Source: Metaphire vulgaris
Lineage: Eukaryota > Annelida > Clitellata > Crassiclitellata > Megascolecidae
Length of the DNA stretch: 64,000 nt
Direction of reading: 5' to 3'
Assembly: GCA_018105865.1 (NCBI GenBank)
Contig: CM030851.1
Location: 3,943,968-4,007,967, forward strand
Position 1 is the first letter of the stretch. Every line of letters starts with the position of its first letter. Positions 11,200 through 24,205 of this stretch are shown piece by piece. The translations under genes were made by a program, and so were the position numbers. Below the pieces are notes generated by a model. It saw only the letters and a list, made by a program, of their open reading frames with translations. It ran no database searches and was not told the DNA's origin.

Positions 11200-12050
11200 A
11201 AGTTTCTTTACGAGGTTTGAAATGAAATAGGACATGCAATTGCTTATATAATCAATGAATCACTCAGAACTGAAGTAGTACCACAGGGCTGAAGAGATGC
11301 ATTAGTCAGCCCACTGTTCAAGAAGGGAAAAGGAAGTGAACCAAGCAATTACAGACTAGTGAGCCTAACTTCTGTAATCGGTAAAGTTATGGAAAAAATA
11401 CTGAAAGAGAGCATTTTGGAACATTTGACTAGGCATAAAATTGTTAAAGATGGTCAGCACGGATTTACAAAGGGGCGTTCATGCCTGACCAACCTGTTGG
11501 ACTTTCTGGAGGAGGTTTTTGATAAACTAGGTGAGGGCAAGGCAGTAGACATAATATATTTAGATTTTGTCAAAGCTTTTGATAAAGTGCCACAAATAAG
11601 GCTGACTGCCAAACTGAAAGCCTGCGGAATAAGGGGCGATATTCTCAGATGGATAGAAAATTGGTTGAAGGGAAGAAGACAGAAGGTTGACATTAGAGGA
11701 GGCCATTCGGAATGGGCAAGAGTTATTAGTGGAGTGCCTCAGGGTTCAGTGCTTGGGCCATTGCTTTTTATAATATATATAAGTGACATCAATGAAAGAT
11801 TACTATCCAAAATTTCAAAGTTTGTCGATGATACAAAGTTATGCAGTAATATAGACTCGGAGGATGATGCAAAAATTTTACAGGAGGATCTAAGGGAATT
11901 GTTTCAGTGGTCTGTAGGCTGGCAGATGCTTTTCAATATTGATAAATGTTCTGTAATGCATGTTGGGAAATCTAATATTGGTAGAGAATATTCTTTAGGG
12001 GGAAAGGTTCTAACCACAACAGAAAAATGAAGAGACTTGGGGGTAATCAT
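11200..12050 (+). pseudogene. CR1-like ORF2, reverse transcriptase domain
   Basis: Blocks appear in order: SNYRLVSLTSVIGKVMEK, GFTKGRSCLTNLLDF, IIYLDFVKAFDKVP, SGVPQGSVLGPLLF and the catalytic FVDD (nucleotides about 11821-11832) in place of the usual FADD. The segment before 11359 has stops near 11218 and 11290, and another at 12028-12030. The family makes cDNA at a nicked target. This copy is dead. Confidence 0.9.
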
Positions 12051-12179
12051 CCATAGAAGTATGAATCCATCTCACCAATGCGTGGAGGCAGCAAAAAAGG
12101 GTAACCAAATGTTGAGAATGATGAAGGACAATAGCGAATCGAGACAAAGATATAATCATAAAACTTTATAAGTCATTGA

Positions 12180-13074
12180 CAGTGATGGGTAATTGCCCTT
12201 TTTTATCTAATTAATTAGAATTAGAATTAGTTGAAATTTTACAATTACAATTAGAATTAGAATTAGCAAAATTTCACAACCAATTAATTAGAATTAGAAT
12301 TAGATACCTTCTAATTTAATTAGAATTAGCAATTGGAAGTGCAGTGATAAAAATTGCGATGCATTTTAATGTAATGGCGAAAATTAATTTCATCCTCCGT
12401 AATCTAGATTATATCAGAATTGCATTTTGCAAGTAAAAGTGACTCAAACAAAGTATCATCTAGTCGATTTCATTTTCTCCTATCATTAAGAATAAATCCA
12501 CTGCACTAAATGATCTTTCAATAGCAGCAGATGTGGCCGGTACAATATGATGCTGCAAATGTAGCTGGTATAAACAGGGAAAGTTCAATTTATGGTCCTC
12601 CCAAAAGAAATACAATTAGTGTTCATATTGGTTGGAGTATATAAGTAACTTTTGGAGCTCTTCAGTTTCTGTTGACGTCAGCAAAGTTTCTTCCATATAT
12701 CCAAATAGATCGTTGTGGGACTTAATTTGAGGTGTGACTGATTTGTCATTGTCCATAGCTGGTGTCAAAGGTGTATTGTTTATCTGCTTTGAAACTGAAT
12801 TTACTTGATGTTTAATTTGTCCTTGAACAAAATATCCTTCCTCAGCACTCTCTATCCACTTGAGTTTGAATCGTGGTTCCAAAGCACTTGACACAAGCAA
12901 GTGTGCTAATTAGGCAACTAATTGTTCTTTTTCAATTACAATTAGCAAGCTATTCATTAGAATTAGAATTAGAATTAGCAATATTTTGGAAGTAATTGAT
13001 TAGAATTAGAATTAGACAGATAGCTAATTCATTAGCTTATTAATTAGAATTAGAAATTGAATTACCCATCACTG
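12180..13074. mobile_element. hAT with TTAGAATTAGAATTAG arrays and transposase C-terminus remnant
   Basis: Inverted ends CAGTGATGGGTAATT on both sides; exact 8-bp duplication GTCATTGA at 12172-12179 and 13075-13082. Runs of TTAGAATTAGAATTAG lie at each end. On the minus strand ALEPRFKLKWIES (about 12890-12850) and VPATSAAIERSFSAVDLF (about 12545-12490) match the C-terminal dimerisation region of hAT transposases. Frames between them are broken. Confidence 0.9.
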
Positions 13075-13585
13075 GTCATTGATAAGGCCTCATCTAGAAT
13101 ACTGTGTTCAGGCATGGAATCCATTCTTGAAAAAAGATATAGAGCTTTTAGAAAAAGTGCAAAGACGAGCAACGAAGATGGTCAATGGGTGCCATAATTT
13201 AAGCTATGAAAAAAGACTTCAATATTGTGGACTGACAACGTTAGAAAAGAGAAGAGAGAGAGAGAGGGGGGGTTTGATAGAAACATACAAAATAATGACT
13301 GGGAAAGTAGATGTGCCATACGATCGATTCTTTAGATTGGCACACTATAGCAGCACAAGAAGAGGCCTCAAATGCAAATTGTTTAAGCAGAGGGTTGGTC
13401 CAAGAAAGAATTTTTTTACAAATGTAACAGTTTGAACAAGGTGGGAGTGACAGTTGAAACAGTAAACTGATTCAAAGGCTATCTCGATAGACTAGGGTTA
13501 TTGAATGCAGATGGTTACATCAGAGTGGTTTTCACACAGGCTTACTTAGCCTCCTGAACCACTTAAAAACACATTATTATTATTA
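13075..13585 (+). pseudogene. CR1-like ORF2 C-terminus and 3' end
   Basis: The frame encodes VIRPHLEYCVQAWNPFLKKD, LEKVQRRATKMV, LTTLEKRRERE and LIETYKIMTGKVDVPYDRFF, the standard C-terminal block after the RT in CR1/L2-type LINEs. The noncoding 3' end contains GGTTTTCACACAGGC, TAGCCTCCTGAACCACTT and an ATT-repeat tail. A truncated relative lies at 31305-31800, and a copy of the tail at 33845-33945 (-). Confidence 0.85.
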
Positions 13586-14849
13586 AAAATTGCTAAAAAA
13601 TTGTTGACATAATTAATGGACAGCCCAAATGTCTAGCTTACAGCATCAGACTATGGTTTAAAAGGTCAGAATAAGAATACATATACTATATCTATGTCTC
13701 TTGATCATTCACTAAATTGAAATTTGAACGGCGCGTATAACTTGCAATGATCCTGATCATCGTCACGTTTGCTCTTCGTCAATCTTGGACACCGAAGCGC
13801 TTCTAACTGAGGCAGAGCGGCAACAATTTGCCTGACGACATGCCGAATAGGCCTGGCTTGAATTATCTTATTATGGAATTACCGATCATACAGATATTCG
13901 GAATTTTCAAAGGTTTCAAACATATTTTTACACCATATAACGGATTGCATTATGCTTGGTCAGCGTTAAAGATAAGGAGGCAAATGTGTTACAGTTTCAA
14001 ACTGGGACCTACAAATCCTAGTTAACTGGTCAATGGTCATATTTGACCCAGTGTTTCAAGATGTCCTTGAGGTCTTCCACAATTGTTCTTACGATGTCAT
14101 GCTTCCGTGTGTGCGTAAGTATTCATTGCAGAAAGATAGCAGAAGTGTTAAATTATAGTGATTGCATTAATGTATATTGATTCTAACGCAATTGGTTGAA
14201 CTTGCTGTCTAATCCCTTCTAACGCGAGCTATTGGTTCCGAAATGTTTTGTCTCTAGACTATCGCCTTCATTAACGAGATTTTTCAGTTTGAATTTTAGT
14301 CTCTTCGATACGCGATCAGCAAGCAAATTCTTGAGTCTTGTCTAGTCAATAGAAATTCTCCTCTGACTGCTCGCCTTTGGGGTCTGAATTATTGTATTTA
14401 ATTATAATTTTGTATGCGTTTTGGTGAGCTGAACCGCTAGTACAGAATCAAATGCTTTAGCGCCTTTATAATGTTCATATAGAGCATGAAATTGAAATCA
14501 AGTATATAAGAGTAAAGTCACGAAGATTTGAAGACGTTTTACATAAATCAGTGAAGCGAAACAATGACAGTACTTAGATAATGTACATGGTTTTTAGTCA
14601 CACAAATGACTAAGTCACTTATGACATTGACTGCTGCCATTTTAACACAGCCTTGTTATTTCTATCATATGCAGTTACGGATCATTGCTCTTGTACAAGG
14701 CATTGAGCTGACAACATTTGTATCGGGTTTTTACAGCCTCTCTATTAGAGTTTATGCATCATTAGGGAATGCCCGAGCGTAAATATTAGCGTCAAGAATT
14801 CCAAGCCAAAGCATATTGCGTCAAATGTGTCAGTGTGCAGGATGAGTTC
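13586..14849. other. Interval with no recognised feature
   Basis: AT-rich, only short chance frames, no terminal repeats or RNA genes recognised. Confidence 0.5.
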
Positions 14850-16100
14850 CACTACACACGCCCCATTCTGTGGCGACCACGGCTCGCGGTCTCGTAGCGC
14901 GGCCGGCGGTCGGGCGGCCCCCAACGCCCTCTCGGTCTACCGATCGCCATCTGCCGCCGACTCTGCCTGATCGGCGGCGTCTGTTTCCTTTCCGTAACAA
15001 CCTTGCCTCGACTTTGACTAATCAAACTACCTCTCCTCACCACCCATCTCCGTCACAACCTCCGAGCGATTTCTCCAACTTCAATCCTGCAACTGAAGAA
15101 GAGGTATCCAAACTCCTTCTCTCCTTTCTAAATAAACAATGCGATCTTGACCCCATACCCACTTCTCTACTCAAACAGTGCTCCACTGTGCTTACGCCAA
15201 CTATAACAAGAATTATTAACCTATCTCTCACCACAGGTATTTTCCCATCCTCGTTTAAAAACTCTTTCGTCATTCCTCTTCTAAAAAAACCTGGCCTTGA
15301 CCGAGAAGATCTTAATAACTACCGCCTGATCTCAAATCTTTCTCTTCTATCAAAACTTACCGAGAAAATCGTCCTTTCTAGACTCACCGATCATCTTTCA
15401 AATAACTCACTATATAACACTCATCAATCTGCCTACACTAAACATCACTCTACAGAAACTGTCCTGGCCTACATTTACGACAGACTCTTAACTGCTATCG
15501 GTCTCCGACAAGTCACTGGTCTTTGCCTCCTCGACCTTTCTGCCGCATTCGACACTATCGATCACAATATTCTACTCGAGCGACTCTCCCTCTGGTTCGG
15601 CATATCCAACAAAGCTCATCACTGGTTCAAATCTTACCTCAAGTCTCGTTCCTTCCAAGTTTCGTGTCTCAAACAAACCTCATCATCTCATAGCGTAAAC
15701 TTCTGGAGTGCCCCATGGATCCGTCCTAGGGCCTGTATTGTTCAGTCTCTATACCACACCACTATCATCCTTAATCAATTCCCTCAACTTGAATCACCAA
15801 CTCTATGCCGACGACACTCAGTTATTCCTGTCCTTTTCGCCATCCTCATTTGACACATCAATTACTTTGCTTGAATCAGCATTCTCGTCTATTTCGTCAT
15901 GGATGTCATCTAACCTCCTTGCTCTTAATCCATCCAAGACTGAATTCCTCTTAATAGGTCTACCCCAACAAGTTAAAAAAATTGACAGTCCCAAGCTAGT
16001 CCTGACTCCAGATACCACAATAACCCCTGCTCCAACTGCAAAAAATCTTGGTTTCAAAATTGATTCATCCCTAAATTTAGAATCACAGATCTCCCAACTA
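14850..16100 (+). mobile_element. L2-like LINE reverse transcriptase, cut by assembly gap
   Basis: RT landmarks in order: EEVSKLLLSFLNKQCDLDPI, PTSLLKQCS, NYRLISNLSLLSKLTEKIV, TVLAYIYDRL, LCLLDLSAAFDTIDHNILL, then after one frame change near 15700 [15 protein letters not shown] and the catalytic YADDTQLF, followed by [15 protein letters not shown]. The sequence ends at the run of N, so the C-terminus and tail are unseen. GC content and low decay suggest it is younger than the CR1-like LINE upstream. Confidence 0.88.
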
Positions 16101-16200
16101 NNNNNNNNNNNNNNNNNNNNNNNNNNNNNNNNNNNNNNNNNNNNNNNNNNNNNNNNNNNNNNNNNNNNNNNNNNNNNNNNNNNNNNNNNNNNNNNNNNNN
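16101..16200. other. Assembly gap of 100 N
   Basis: A run of exactly 100 N between an L2 reverse transcriptase and TA microsatellite. Its round length suggests an arbitrary scaffold join, so true distance and continuity across it are unknown. Confidence 0.99.
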
Positions 16201-16204
16201 ATAT

Positions 16205-16276
<72 letters not shown>

Positions 16277-16494
16277 GCATAATTATATAATATTAATTAT
16301 GATATATACACAGACATGTATGAAGCAGCATATATATAGCATATGTTATACTATATGAAATGTATAAAATGCTTATCATATATATATATATATGTATATA
16401 ACACCATATATATAACTACCTTCGTTGCTCCGTTCGTACCAAACTACAGAGAGAGTGGATGGATAGGGCTTAAATGGAATAATATATGTATATG

Positions 16495-16543
<49 letters not shown>

Positions 16544-16545
16544 TA
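16201..16545. repeat. TA-dinucleotide microsatellite region
   Basis: Long (TA)n blocks at about 16206-16271 and 16500-16541 with shorter ones between. Such tracts often cause the neighbouring gap. Confidence 0.95.
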
Positions 16546-18299
16546 CTCTAAGTTTTCAAGTTTCTAGAATTATTACCACTGCACTCTTCTATCTATAGCT
16601 TTATATGCATATATACTTATATGTGTCTGTGTAATGACGCATATATATAATATAAAATGGACGGGAAAGGGCTTACAAAATGGATATAATACATACATAG
16701 AACTTGTCATTGATCATGGAATAATGTGCAGGCGAGCTGGTCGAGTTTGCAAGAGAGTCCGTGAAATAATTTTCCTGAGACCAGCTCGGAGATGTAGCGC
16801 GAACGGAGACCACAACGAGTTTTTTAGAAATTGTATCAAATCCCGCAACAATTGGTCGCCCAGAGGTTGTTAGTACAAACATTTGTAGATACTATATATA
16901 TAAGTAAGTAAGTATACTGTATATCTAATTAATTAATTAATTAGTATTAAAGGTAATTGAACTAATCCAGACAATCCCAACCATAGAACTGAACCATTGG
17001 TCGACAAAGTAGCCCAAAGCCGCCCTATCATCAAAATACTGGGACATGTTTATCGGTAAGGTATTTTTCCATAAAAAGAAACTGTTCGCGTCAAACCGCC
17101 TCCATCTAGGCCTAAATTAGCTATAGCGCCGTGATCGATTACATTACGAAAGACAACTCTTTCCAATATAATCATTTATTAAGACATATAAAACGTGACG
17201 TCATGAGCACAATAAGTCCTTTAAACAAGACTTTTCATACTCAATGCCAACATTTCACTTATACACAAGGTTCATTTCCTGTCAATTAAATCAAAAAGCA
17301 CTAAGCAGCTTCTGTTAACTATACACAAAAACAATAAATCAAAGCAATCTAAATATCTACCTTTACTTAACAAACTAATAAGTATTCTGACAGTAAACAC
17401 AGAATACACTCCAACTGTAACAACTTTATTCAAGACATCAAACATGGTACTTACTGGCATTGGAAAAGATATCAAAACAGTATATTTATTCATTGTCAAA
17501 AAATAATACATTATTTAAATAAATCAAATCTAATGATTAATGTATTGTCCATAGTATTCATCAGATCTCGGATAAACAACTGCCCGTACTAATGCTTTTT
17601 GTGAAATAATGAACAATATACTGTTTTCAAAACATGTTTAATATAATCTGAAATACACCCAATAAAATCTGAAAAATCATAACACACAACAAATTTATAT
17701 TTCTCATCTCCATTCCTTAATGATCAAACCCAAACAGAAACATGAGACATCTCTCAAAAACAACTGTACACAATGTACATAAGGATCTTTTATAATCAAT
17801 GAAAATATAATTCCATAACTAATGTTCCTTGTCCTCACTCTAAATCAAATCAATTTCTTTTTTGTTTACAATAAACAAAGAAACAGCAAAACATTGTCAT
17901 TGCCTACTAACACAGCAGCACAAACTAATCTCGCACTAACACAAAACATTAACCAATTTCAATAAGCAGCCAATCAATGTCACTGCAGATCAACACACAC
18001 AAAAATAATTATTCACACTAACCCAAAACACTACTTAGAACGATCCACAATCATCATGCAATTTTTAATCCAAAAGTGCAATCCATAAATCAAATAACAA
18101 ATAGAACATAAAACTTCCCTTATCAAATACAATTCTACAAAATCTTTCACCCTACACATAGAATCCAGGTCATATATATTTGATTCAAATGACCTTCAAT
18201 GCATAACAAAATAACCACCTTGTTACCTTACCGAAACAAATCACCTTGATTCTGACACTGTTTTAGCAACAGCAAATTACCGATCATAATCTGGAAACA
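16546..18299. other. AT-rich noncoding interval
   Basis: No recognisable protein. From about 17240 to 18240 the plus strand is rich in A and C and poor in G. TTTATT at 17175-17180 would be an AATAAA signal on the minus strand. A minus-strand 3' UTR is possible but nothing else supports it. Confidence 0.4.
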
Positions 18300-18640
18300 A
18301 CTCAACACGATAATAAACTAAGAAAGACTAAAACGCTGTGGATTGAATCTGGAAAAAAAGAACAAGAGATCAATTGAGACTAGAAACACTAACAAACAAA
18401 GTGGATGTACCAGAGAAGGTTATTTACAACTAAACAATGATGGTACACGAGAATGCAGCATGAAACTGTTTTAAGAAGCGGATTGCAGATACAAAAGAAT
18501 TTGCCTTAGTGCGAGGAGTGTTGGACCAGATGTAATGGAGTGATGGGAAGGTAGTAATGGTATCTAGTGTGGATGATTTCAAATAAACCTTGGTACTATA
18601 GTATACTAGATTGGATGGAAGCTAAATATAGTGGTTCCAA
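18300..18640 (+). mobile_element. Decayed CR1-like LINE 3' fragment
   Basis: One frame gives KRCGLNLEKKRTRDQLRLET and NKVDVPEKV, a degraded version of the C-terminal block seen at 13200-13330 (LTTLEKRRE ... GKVDVPYDRF). No RT core is present. Confidence 0.5.
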
Positions 18641-18935
18641 AACAGGGTGGCGGATCCAGGATTTTGGACCAGAAGTCAAATTTTGAAATTCAGGCCAAAA
18701 TTTCTGACGACCTTTTTGCTCTCCGCACAAAAAATTTCAAGTTGCAACTCTAAAAACAGACATAGTGACGACCTTTTACTTTTTCACTGGCGTCGCTGCA
18801 TTGCCCTGTTTATTTGCAAAACAATATTACATTGTATTTCGAAAACAGGCCACTTTCCTTCAAGAAATCCCACGTCAGGAGTCAGCTACCCCTGACCCCA
18901 CTAGATCCGCTTTAGAGCGGGACACCCTTACAGAC
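18641..18935. repeat. DNA-element-like repeat with GACGACCTTTTTGC motif
   Basis: Starts near GGCGGATCCAGGATTTTGG and ends near CACTAGATCCGCTTTAG, so GGCGGATC/GATCCGC form short inverted ends. The motif CTGACGACCTTTTTGCTC at 18704-18721, repeated in part at 18766-18781, is shared with other elements in the window. No target duplication was found. Confidence 0.45.
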
Positions 18936-19003
18936 CACTGCTAAACATTGTATTATTATTATTATTGATGACTATAACCACTAACTGTCAGTTAACTATT
19001 GCA

Positions 19004-19257
19004 TCGAGAACTCGTCAAGGCGAATTTATTTCCTTTTTGCAAAGGCTTTTTGCTCATTAAAGAACTTTGGTTCGTATGACTATCCAGTCGTGTCACGATA
19101 TCTGCGTGCCGCTCTTGGAAGCATAGAATATCTTTCTTACAAGGTAGACCAGCGTTTTTCGATATGTCGATGAAAATATTGACAAAACGGTCCGTGTATG
19201 CTCTTGATTCAGCGAGTGAATTTCCTCTTTTGCCGGCGGTGAATTCTGTGATCCAGA
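19004..19257 (-). CDS. Exon-like open segment, function unknown (copy 1 of 3)
   Basis: On the minus strand a frame opens after a plausible acceptor (tatcttttag) with LWITEFTAGKRGNSLAES, TDRFVNIFIDISKNAGLPCK and KDILCFQERHADIVTRLD and stays open to about 19004. Related segments lie at 27480-27650 (SGLPCKKDNLRFQQRHPDIA) and 29036-29190 (KYFNQHISDNAGLP), also on the minus strand. The family is not recognised. It may belong to a repeat-borne gene. Confidence 0.35.
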
Positions 19258-21465
19258 GCTAAAAGATAAATATCTAAAAATTAAGCTAAAAATTATACAT
19301 TACGTAGGCCTAAGTGTAGCCGTTAATATTTATTAAATAATAAGACTTAAGACTTTACCTCTCTCCTTTCTGGAGCATTGCTGAGACGTTATATAGACGG
19401 TTCCTTCCATACCACAGTCACTCTGGTATGTTTTCACTTAGCCCATATTTTGGAAGACTTAACTAAAAGGTCACAGTTAGTTTTTCTGGGTGGCAACGCA
19501 GTTTAAAATGTCTGATGATTTGATTTGTAGGTTGGTTTTTAGTTCGGATTCGATTTAAAACTCACCCAGCTCATTGAGTCAGACGGCAATTGATTGGGAT
19601 TTGAGTATGAGATTTGATTTTGTGATTTGCCCAACTCTGGCGGCACCATAGGCAAAATCAAGGGGACCTTGGTTGACTGTCTCCAACAATCATTGAGGGA
19701 TATAGTATCTCATATGGGCGTTCTAAGCTAATTCAGTGTCCCTGGCAAGATGAAACTGAACTAGACAGAAGTTTTTGGCATGTTACAGATTAGGCTTCAT
19801 TTATTGGTTTAACCAAAAAAAAACAATTGCAGATTTAATGATTTTGACAACTGACAAATTACTGTATTGCAAGTCGATCACTGTATTTCTATATCCCTTT
19901 ACTCTTTTAAGTTTGAAAGTATTAAGAATAATAAAATTCAAAATTAAAATGAATATGGTGTATAACAAGCTCACAACTGAAAATTGAAAAAGTTATTTGA
20001 AACGTCCTCAATTGCTCACCTGTTAATCTGAGGCTCACAATCTTCACATGACGTATGCGACGCGCACGCCTGTTCAGTTGACCTGATAATAAAAATTTAC
20101 ATATGTTCAAAAAGATTACGTAATGCAGACAGTAATGAAACGCGTCTTGTATAAAAAGAATCAAGCCGTCTATAGGAGGCATGCGGCAAATTCACATGGG
20201 TTCGCGTATCGTGTGGGATCTAATAGACATGGAAATGTTATATCATGGAATCATTTCCCAGACTTCTCCGTCGTTAACGTCCTGAAGTTTTGATAGCACA
20301 AAAAAGTATTCAAGCTTTTTCAATTTTCGGAAGCGTTTATTCTAGGAACCTGAAATTTAACAGCTTTGCATATTTTTAGGAACATAATATGAATGGCGCG
20401 CAAACTTGTTAATAATGTACGGCTCGCTACTATTCCAGCCCATGTTGCCTAGAGATTTTTATCACCACAGGCTGGTCAAGTGGAGCGGCGATGTGCCACT
20501 CGTTGTAAAAAAAGTTGAATGCTTCGATTCCATTTCCTTTAAGTTAAAACAGCAAAATTTCAATAACGTATCCTAAATTCTTAGGCGTTTCCAGTGGGTG
20601 AAATCATTTGGCGTGCGAGTTAGTGTCGCTGGGGCAGCTGGCACTGATGTCGCCCTCAAGTCAGACACCTCATCCCTTTAGCTGACGACCTTTTATGGTT
20701 TTGCTAGTCAGGTGCATCTTTCTACAATTGATACCGTGTCCTACTATAGCAGACATTCAGAAATTTCTCTACCTGTCTCCGCATATTTCTTGACTGCCTG
20801 CTGTCGTGCCGAACATCGCTGTCGCGGGTACATGGAAGCTGCAAAAGTTGCAATGAAAAAACTGAAACTGCCATTTTAAAATTGTACAATTGTGTAAATG
20901 AAGTTATATACCAGAACTTCAAATTTAGCACGTTGTCTAAAGTGTAGCCATGCCTGCAATCCGTACTCAATGAGCAGTAGGTTATGGTAATCAAAATCTA
21001 GAGACAGTTATATTGATAATTATAACGAATCATTAGGCGTTCCCCATATTTGTTTTTATACGTAGCTTCAGTTGGTTTGGTTATTGCACAAATACGTATT
21101 CGGCGATAATACTAACACAAGCGTGGCTGAGATTTCTTTTCGGAAGCATGTCGACTTTTCTTTGCATGAGCATTCTCGTCATTTTGCCCATCATCATTAC
21201 TGCTCCGACCTACACTTTGATCTGATTAAAAAAATTGGTAAAAATATAATCTTGCTATGTAAGTAAAGCAAAGTTATAAGTACTTGTTATATATTGCACG
21301 ACTTTGGTCTTTTGTCAGTCTTCACTTACTTCTAACCGATAAATATTTACACAAGGAAGGAAAGTAAATTTAACTGTCCATCTTGCCGTCGATGACAGGT
21401 TATGCTAATGAAGAAATATTTAAGTTAAATGGTACACCTGCAATTACAGTAAGTACGGATCCAAC
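19258..21465. other. Interval with no recognised feature
   Basis: Short frames only. A few possible splice sites but no domain, no terminal repeats and no RNA genes recognised. Confidence 0.45.
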
Positions 21466-23279
21466 GTCCCGTATTTCAACTTCGGCAAAGAGGCGTCTGA
21501 TAAATTGTTTCATTTATGCTTTTGAATGGCCCATGTGTCTATAAAGGCACTTCGCTTATCTTCCGGAATGTCCAGACTTGCGTATAAATTGCTTGTAAAA
21601 TGTCTCATTTTTGTCGCTGTAATTTCCTTCGGCGGAACGCCAACCTTCTCACACAAAGTATTTGTGCATGCCAACCACTGACGTGCCCTTCCGACGAAAA
21701 GAGTGCTGGGGAGAGGTAGACGTTGCCATTTTTACTCCGCAAGTTCTTCGTAAATCTGCGTCGGCCAATTTTCCAGTGCTCTGACTGTGTCTGGTGGTAC
21801 AATTACTGGAACTAGATGGTTCGCTCCTTTGCCGGTCTGGTACATAATGGTCGATTCGAGAATAATTGCCTCTCTTCGTCTCCCATTGGGGCTAATCGTG
21901 CCGAATCAGACCAATCTCTGTTGCAGCCTGTGTTCCAATCGGCTGACTAAGTCTAGCCGGTTCCCCACCCCCGCCTGGCATTAAATAGCGTGAGTCTTGC
22001 GCACGCTATGTCTCGTAATTCTACATAGTCTGACAACGTCCACAGCAGGAACTCGTCTGTCAGTAGAGCTTGCATTCTTGCTAACATATAGCCTTTAAGT
22101 TTGTGAAGTTGTTCGATTTGCGGTAGTTGCTGTGGCCTGAAACAGAACAAAATCAATGACAGACAGTTGCAGAATGGCAGTACTTAAGAATAAAAACGCC
22201 GCATTATAATCAGACATTACACCGATTATACAACTCACTGACAACAGCACATAGTACTTTTCTTGAACAATTCTGTTAAAAATGCCCGAATCATGAGCAT
22301 TTATATTTATAACTATTTATGCACGACAGTCAAATTGAATGCACTGAAACATATTTAAAATATAATCAAGACTTAATAAAAAATTTGTAAACTGGAGTAG
22401 TTAAGGCTAGGAGGTTGAAATGATTTAATAATGTCAGGAATAGAACATATTTCGTATGTAACTTGCCTTCTAAGTCAGTGTTTCTGGCCTTGTTTGTGTT
22501 GTAGACTGCGCCACCAATGAGTGTTCTTATTAAAGGCCAGTGCTTCGAGGAACTGGGCTACGTCCCTCGCGCTGTCGTCATTGTCTCTGGTCATTTTTGG
22601 TATACGTATTATTTTCATAACTTTCACCAATAGGTAATGAGGTTTATCATCAGGCCACATTTGTCCCTAGTTTGTTCTTCTCGATCGCTTACTGTGAAAT
22701 TCATGCAGGCTGTTTCAGGATTGCAAAGTGCCGTCTATTAAACATATCAATATGTGAGGATCTTGGTCCCCACGAAAGCTTGTCACCCACTCGGTACGGA
22801 ACTCAAAGAATAAACCAACTAACCGCCGCATATCAGACATAACCGATCTCCTTACTTCTACCTCTTTGTCTTTTCAGGAATTGATTTTAAGATATAATCT
22901 GGAGCCACGTATTTTACCATTTCGCAAGTTTGGCAATAAATTCCTATTTCGTCCTGTCGAAACTTTGTTAGAATGTTCATCTTAAAATCATCGGAAACTT
23001 TGTCAGAGGCGTAACATACATTAGCTGGTATAGCTTTTGGTTTCGCCGATGCTGTCGCCTACACACAGTTTTTATGCTCGTAATACCAATTACGTGCGAA
23101 GACTCCTTTACATTTCTCGCAGACAACCTCCTTTCCTCCGTCGGCGGTTTTGGGTCGTCTTTCTCTGTGGAAAACGGCGTCACGGTCACCATAACCGAAA
23201 GATTATATTTCATTATCCCGTTTCGCTTACACTGCTTAAATACAGCACGCTGTTCCTTGATGCTTGTTGTTAGCGCACC

Positions 23280-23397
23280 TTTATTAAGTCCTCCGTTTTA
23301 TGCATACGTTTTATGTGTCGCGTTAGCCTCATTTTAAAGATGCCACAAAATGGGCAGGGACGAGTAGGTCTGCGTGGTTTCTTACTGGGACTCGAAC
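23280..23397 (-). CDS. C2H2 zinc-finger exon of the recombinase-like gene
   Basis: After acceptor gtttatttcag the exon reads SSPSKKPRRPTRPCPFCG and MRLTRHIKRMHKTED: Cys-x2-Cys, then His-x4-His. A basic stretch precedes the finger. The downstream limit is uncertain: the frame ends in a stop shortly after KTEDLIKV, and a neighbouring frame continues with VFKQCKRNGIMKYNL. Confidence 0.6.
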
Positions 23398-23571
23398 CTG
23401 AAATAAACACATCACAAAAAGATGTGAATCTCCATCATTTCGTGTGAAGCAAAGATCTTGAAATGCCGTTAGCAGTAGCCTATCTTCATGTACTGTAATT
23501 GTAATGTATACCTCCCAATCACATATCTTACCACTGGAATAAGTATGCGAGCCAATTAAAAATCCACTTAC

Positions 23572-23818
23572 GCGGTTTTGTCGGATTGGGCTAAGCTGCC
23601 GAACGAAGATTTGGTTGAAGTCTCGCCGTCATTGACATCATTCAGGCCTTCGACATCCGCAGATTTGGTTTCAATCCTTTCGTCACAGTGCAAATCATAA
23701 TCGTCAGTGCGATCGATGGCAGAATTATAAGTCATAGCATTGTAGGTGGTGGCCTCTGCATCAGTGTCTTCTTCATACGGCGAATGTGGCCGTTTCCTCT
23801 TCGAGACACGGACTGCTC
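23572..23818 (-). CDS. Triplicated exon, copy C (247 nt, one extra base)
   Basis: The copy nearest the zinc-finger exon has one more T in the run next to the donor (plus strand GCGGTTTTGTCGG against GCGGTTTGTCGG in copies A and B). It therefore leaves in phase 2, and splicing it to the exon at 23397 would hit a stop after a few codons. Otherwise nearly identical to A and B. Confidence 0.6.
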
Positions 23819-23959
23819 CTAAATTTATTTATAAAGTATAACAATTCAATAACTTCTTCTGTTAGCTGATTGCACTATAATTGATGCTGAAATGGTGACT
23901 TTGTGAAACAAATACTTACCACTGGATTAAGTATGCGAGCCAATTAAAAATCCACTTAC

Positions 23960-24205
23960 GCGGTTTGTCGGATTGGGCTAAGCTGCCGAACGAAGATTTG
24001 GTTGAAGTCTCGCCGTCATTGACATCATTCAGGCCTTCGACATCCGCAGATTTGGTTTCAATCCTTTCGCCACAGTGCAAATCATAATCGTCAGTGCGAT
24101 CGATGGCAGAATTATAAGTCATAGCATTGTAGGTGGTGGCCTCTGCATCAGTGTCTTCTTCATACGGCGAATGTGGCCGTTTCCTCTTCGAGACACGGAC
24201 TGCTC
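23960..24205 (-). CDS. Triplicated exon, copy B (246 nt, phase 1-1)
   Basis: Nearly identical to copy A, with which it shares acceptor, donor and intron flanks at a period of exactly 387 bases. Its phase-1 end joins in frame to the zinc-finger exon starting at 23397. Same protein features as copy A. Confidence 0.6.

Larger units (their letters stand above)
4863..13585 (+). mobile_element. CR1-like LINE, nearly full-length, carrying four later insertions
   Basis: The element runs ORF1 esterase (4905-5621), endonuclease (about 6880-7379, 8719-8808, 10314-10627), linker (10628-11110), reverse transcriptase (about 11200-12050) and C-terminus (13083-13435). The 3' end TTTTCACACAGGCTTACTTAG with an ATT-repeat tail lies near 13528-13585. 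It is split by an RTE-like LINE (5741-6868) and hATs at 7380-8718, 8809-10313 and 12180-13074. Removing each insert and one duplicated target copy rejoins the frame. In-frame stops (8752, 10625, 11108, about 11218) show it is inactive. CR1-like clade is assigned from ORF1 type and RT motifs. The 5' limit is uncertain. Confidence 0.8.
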
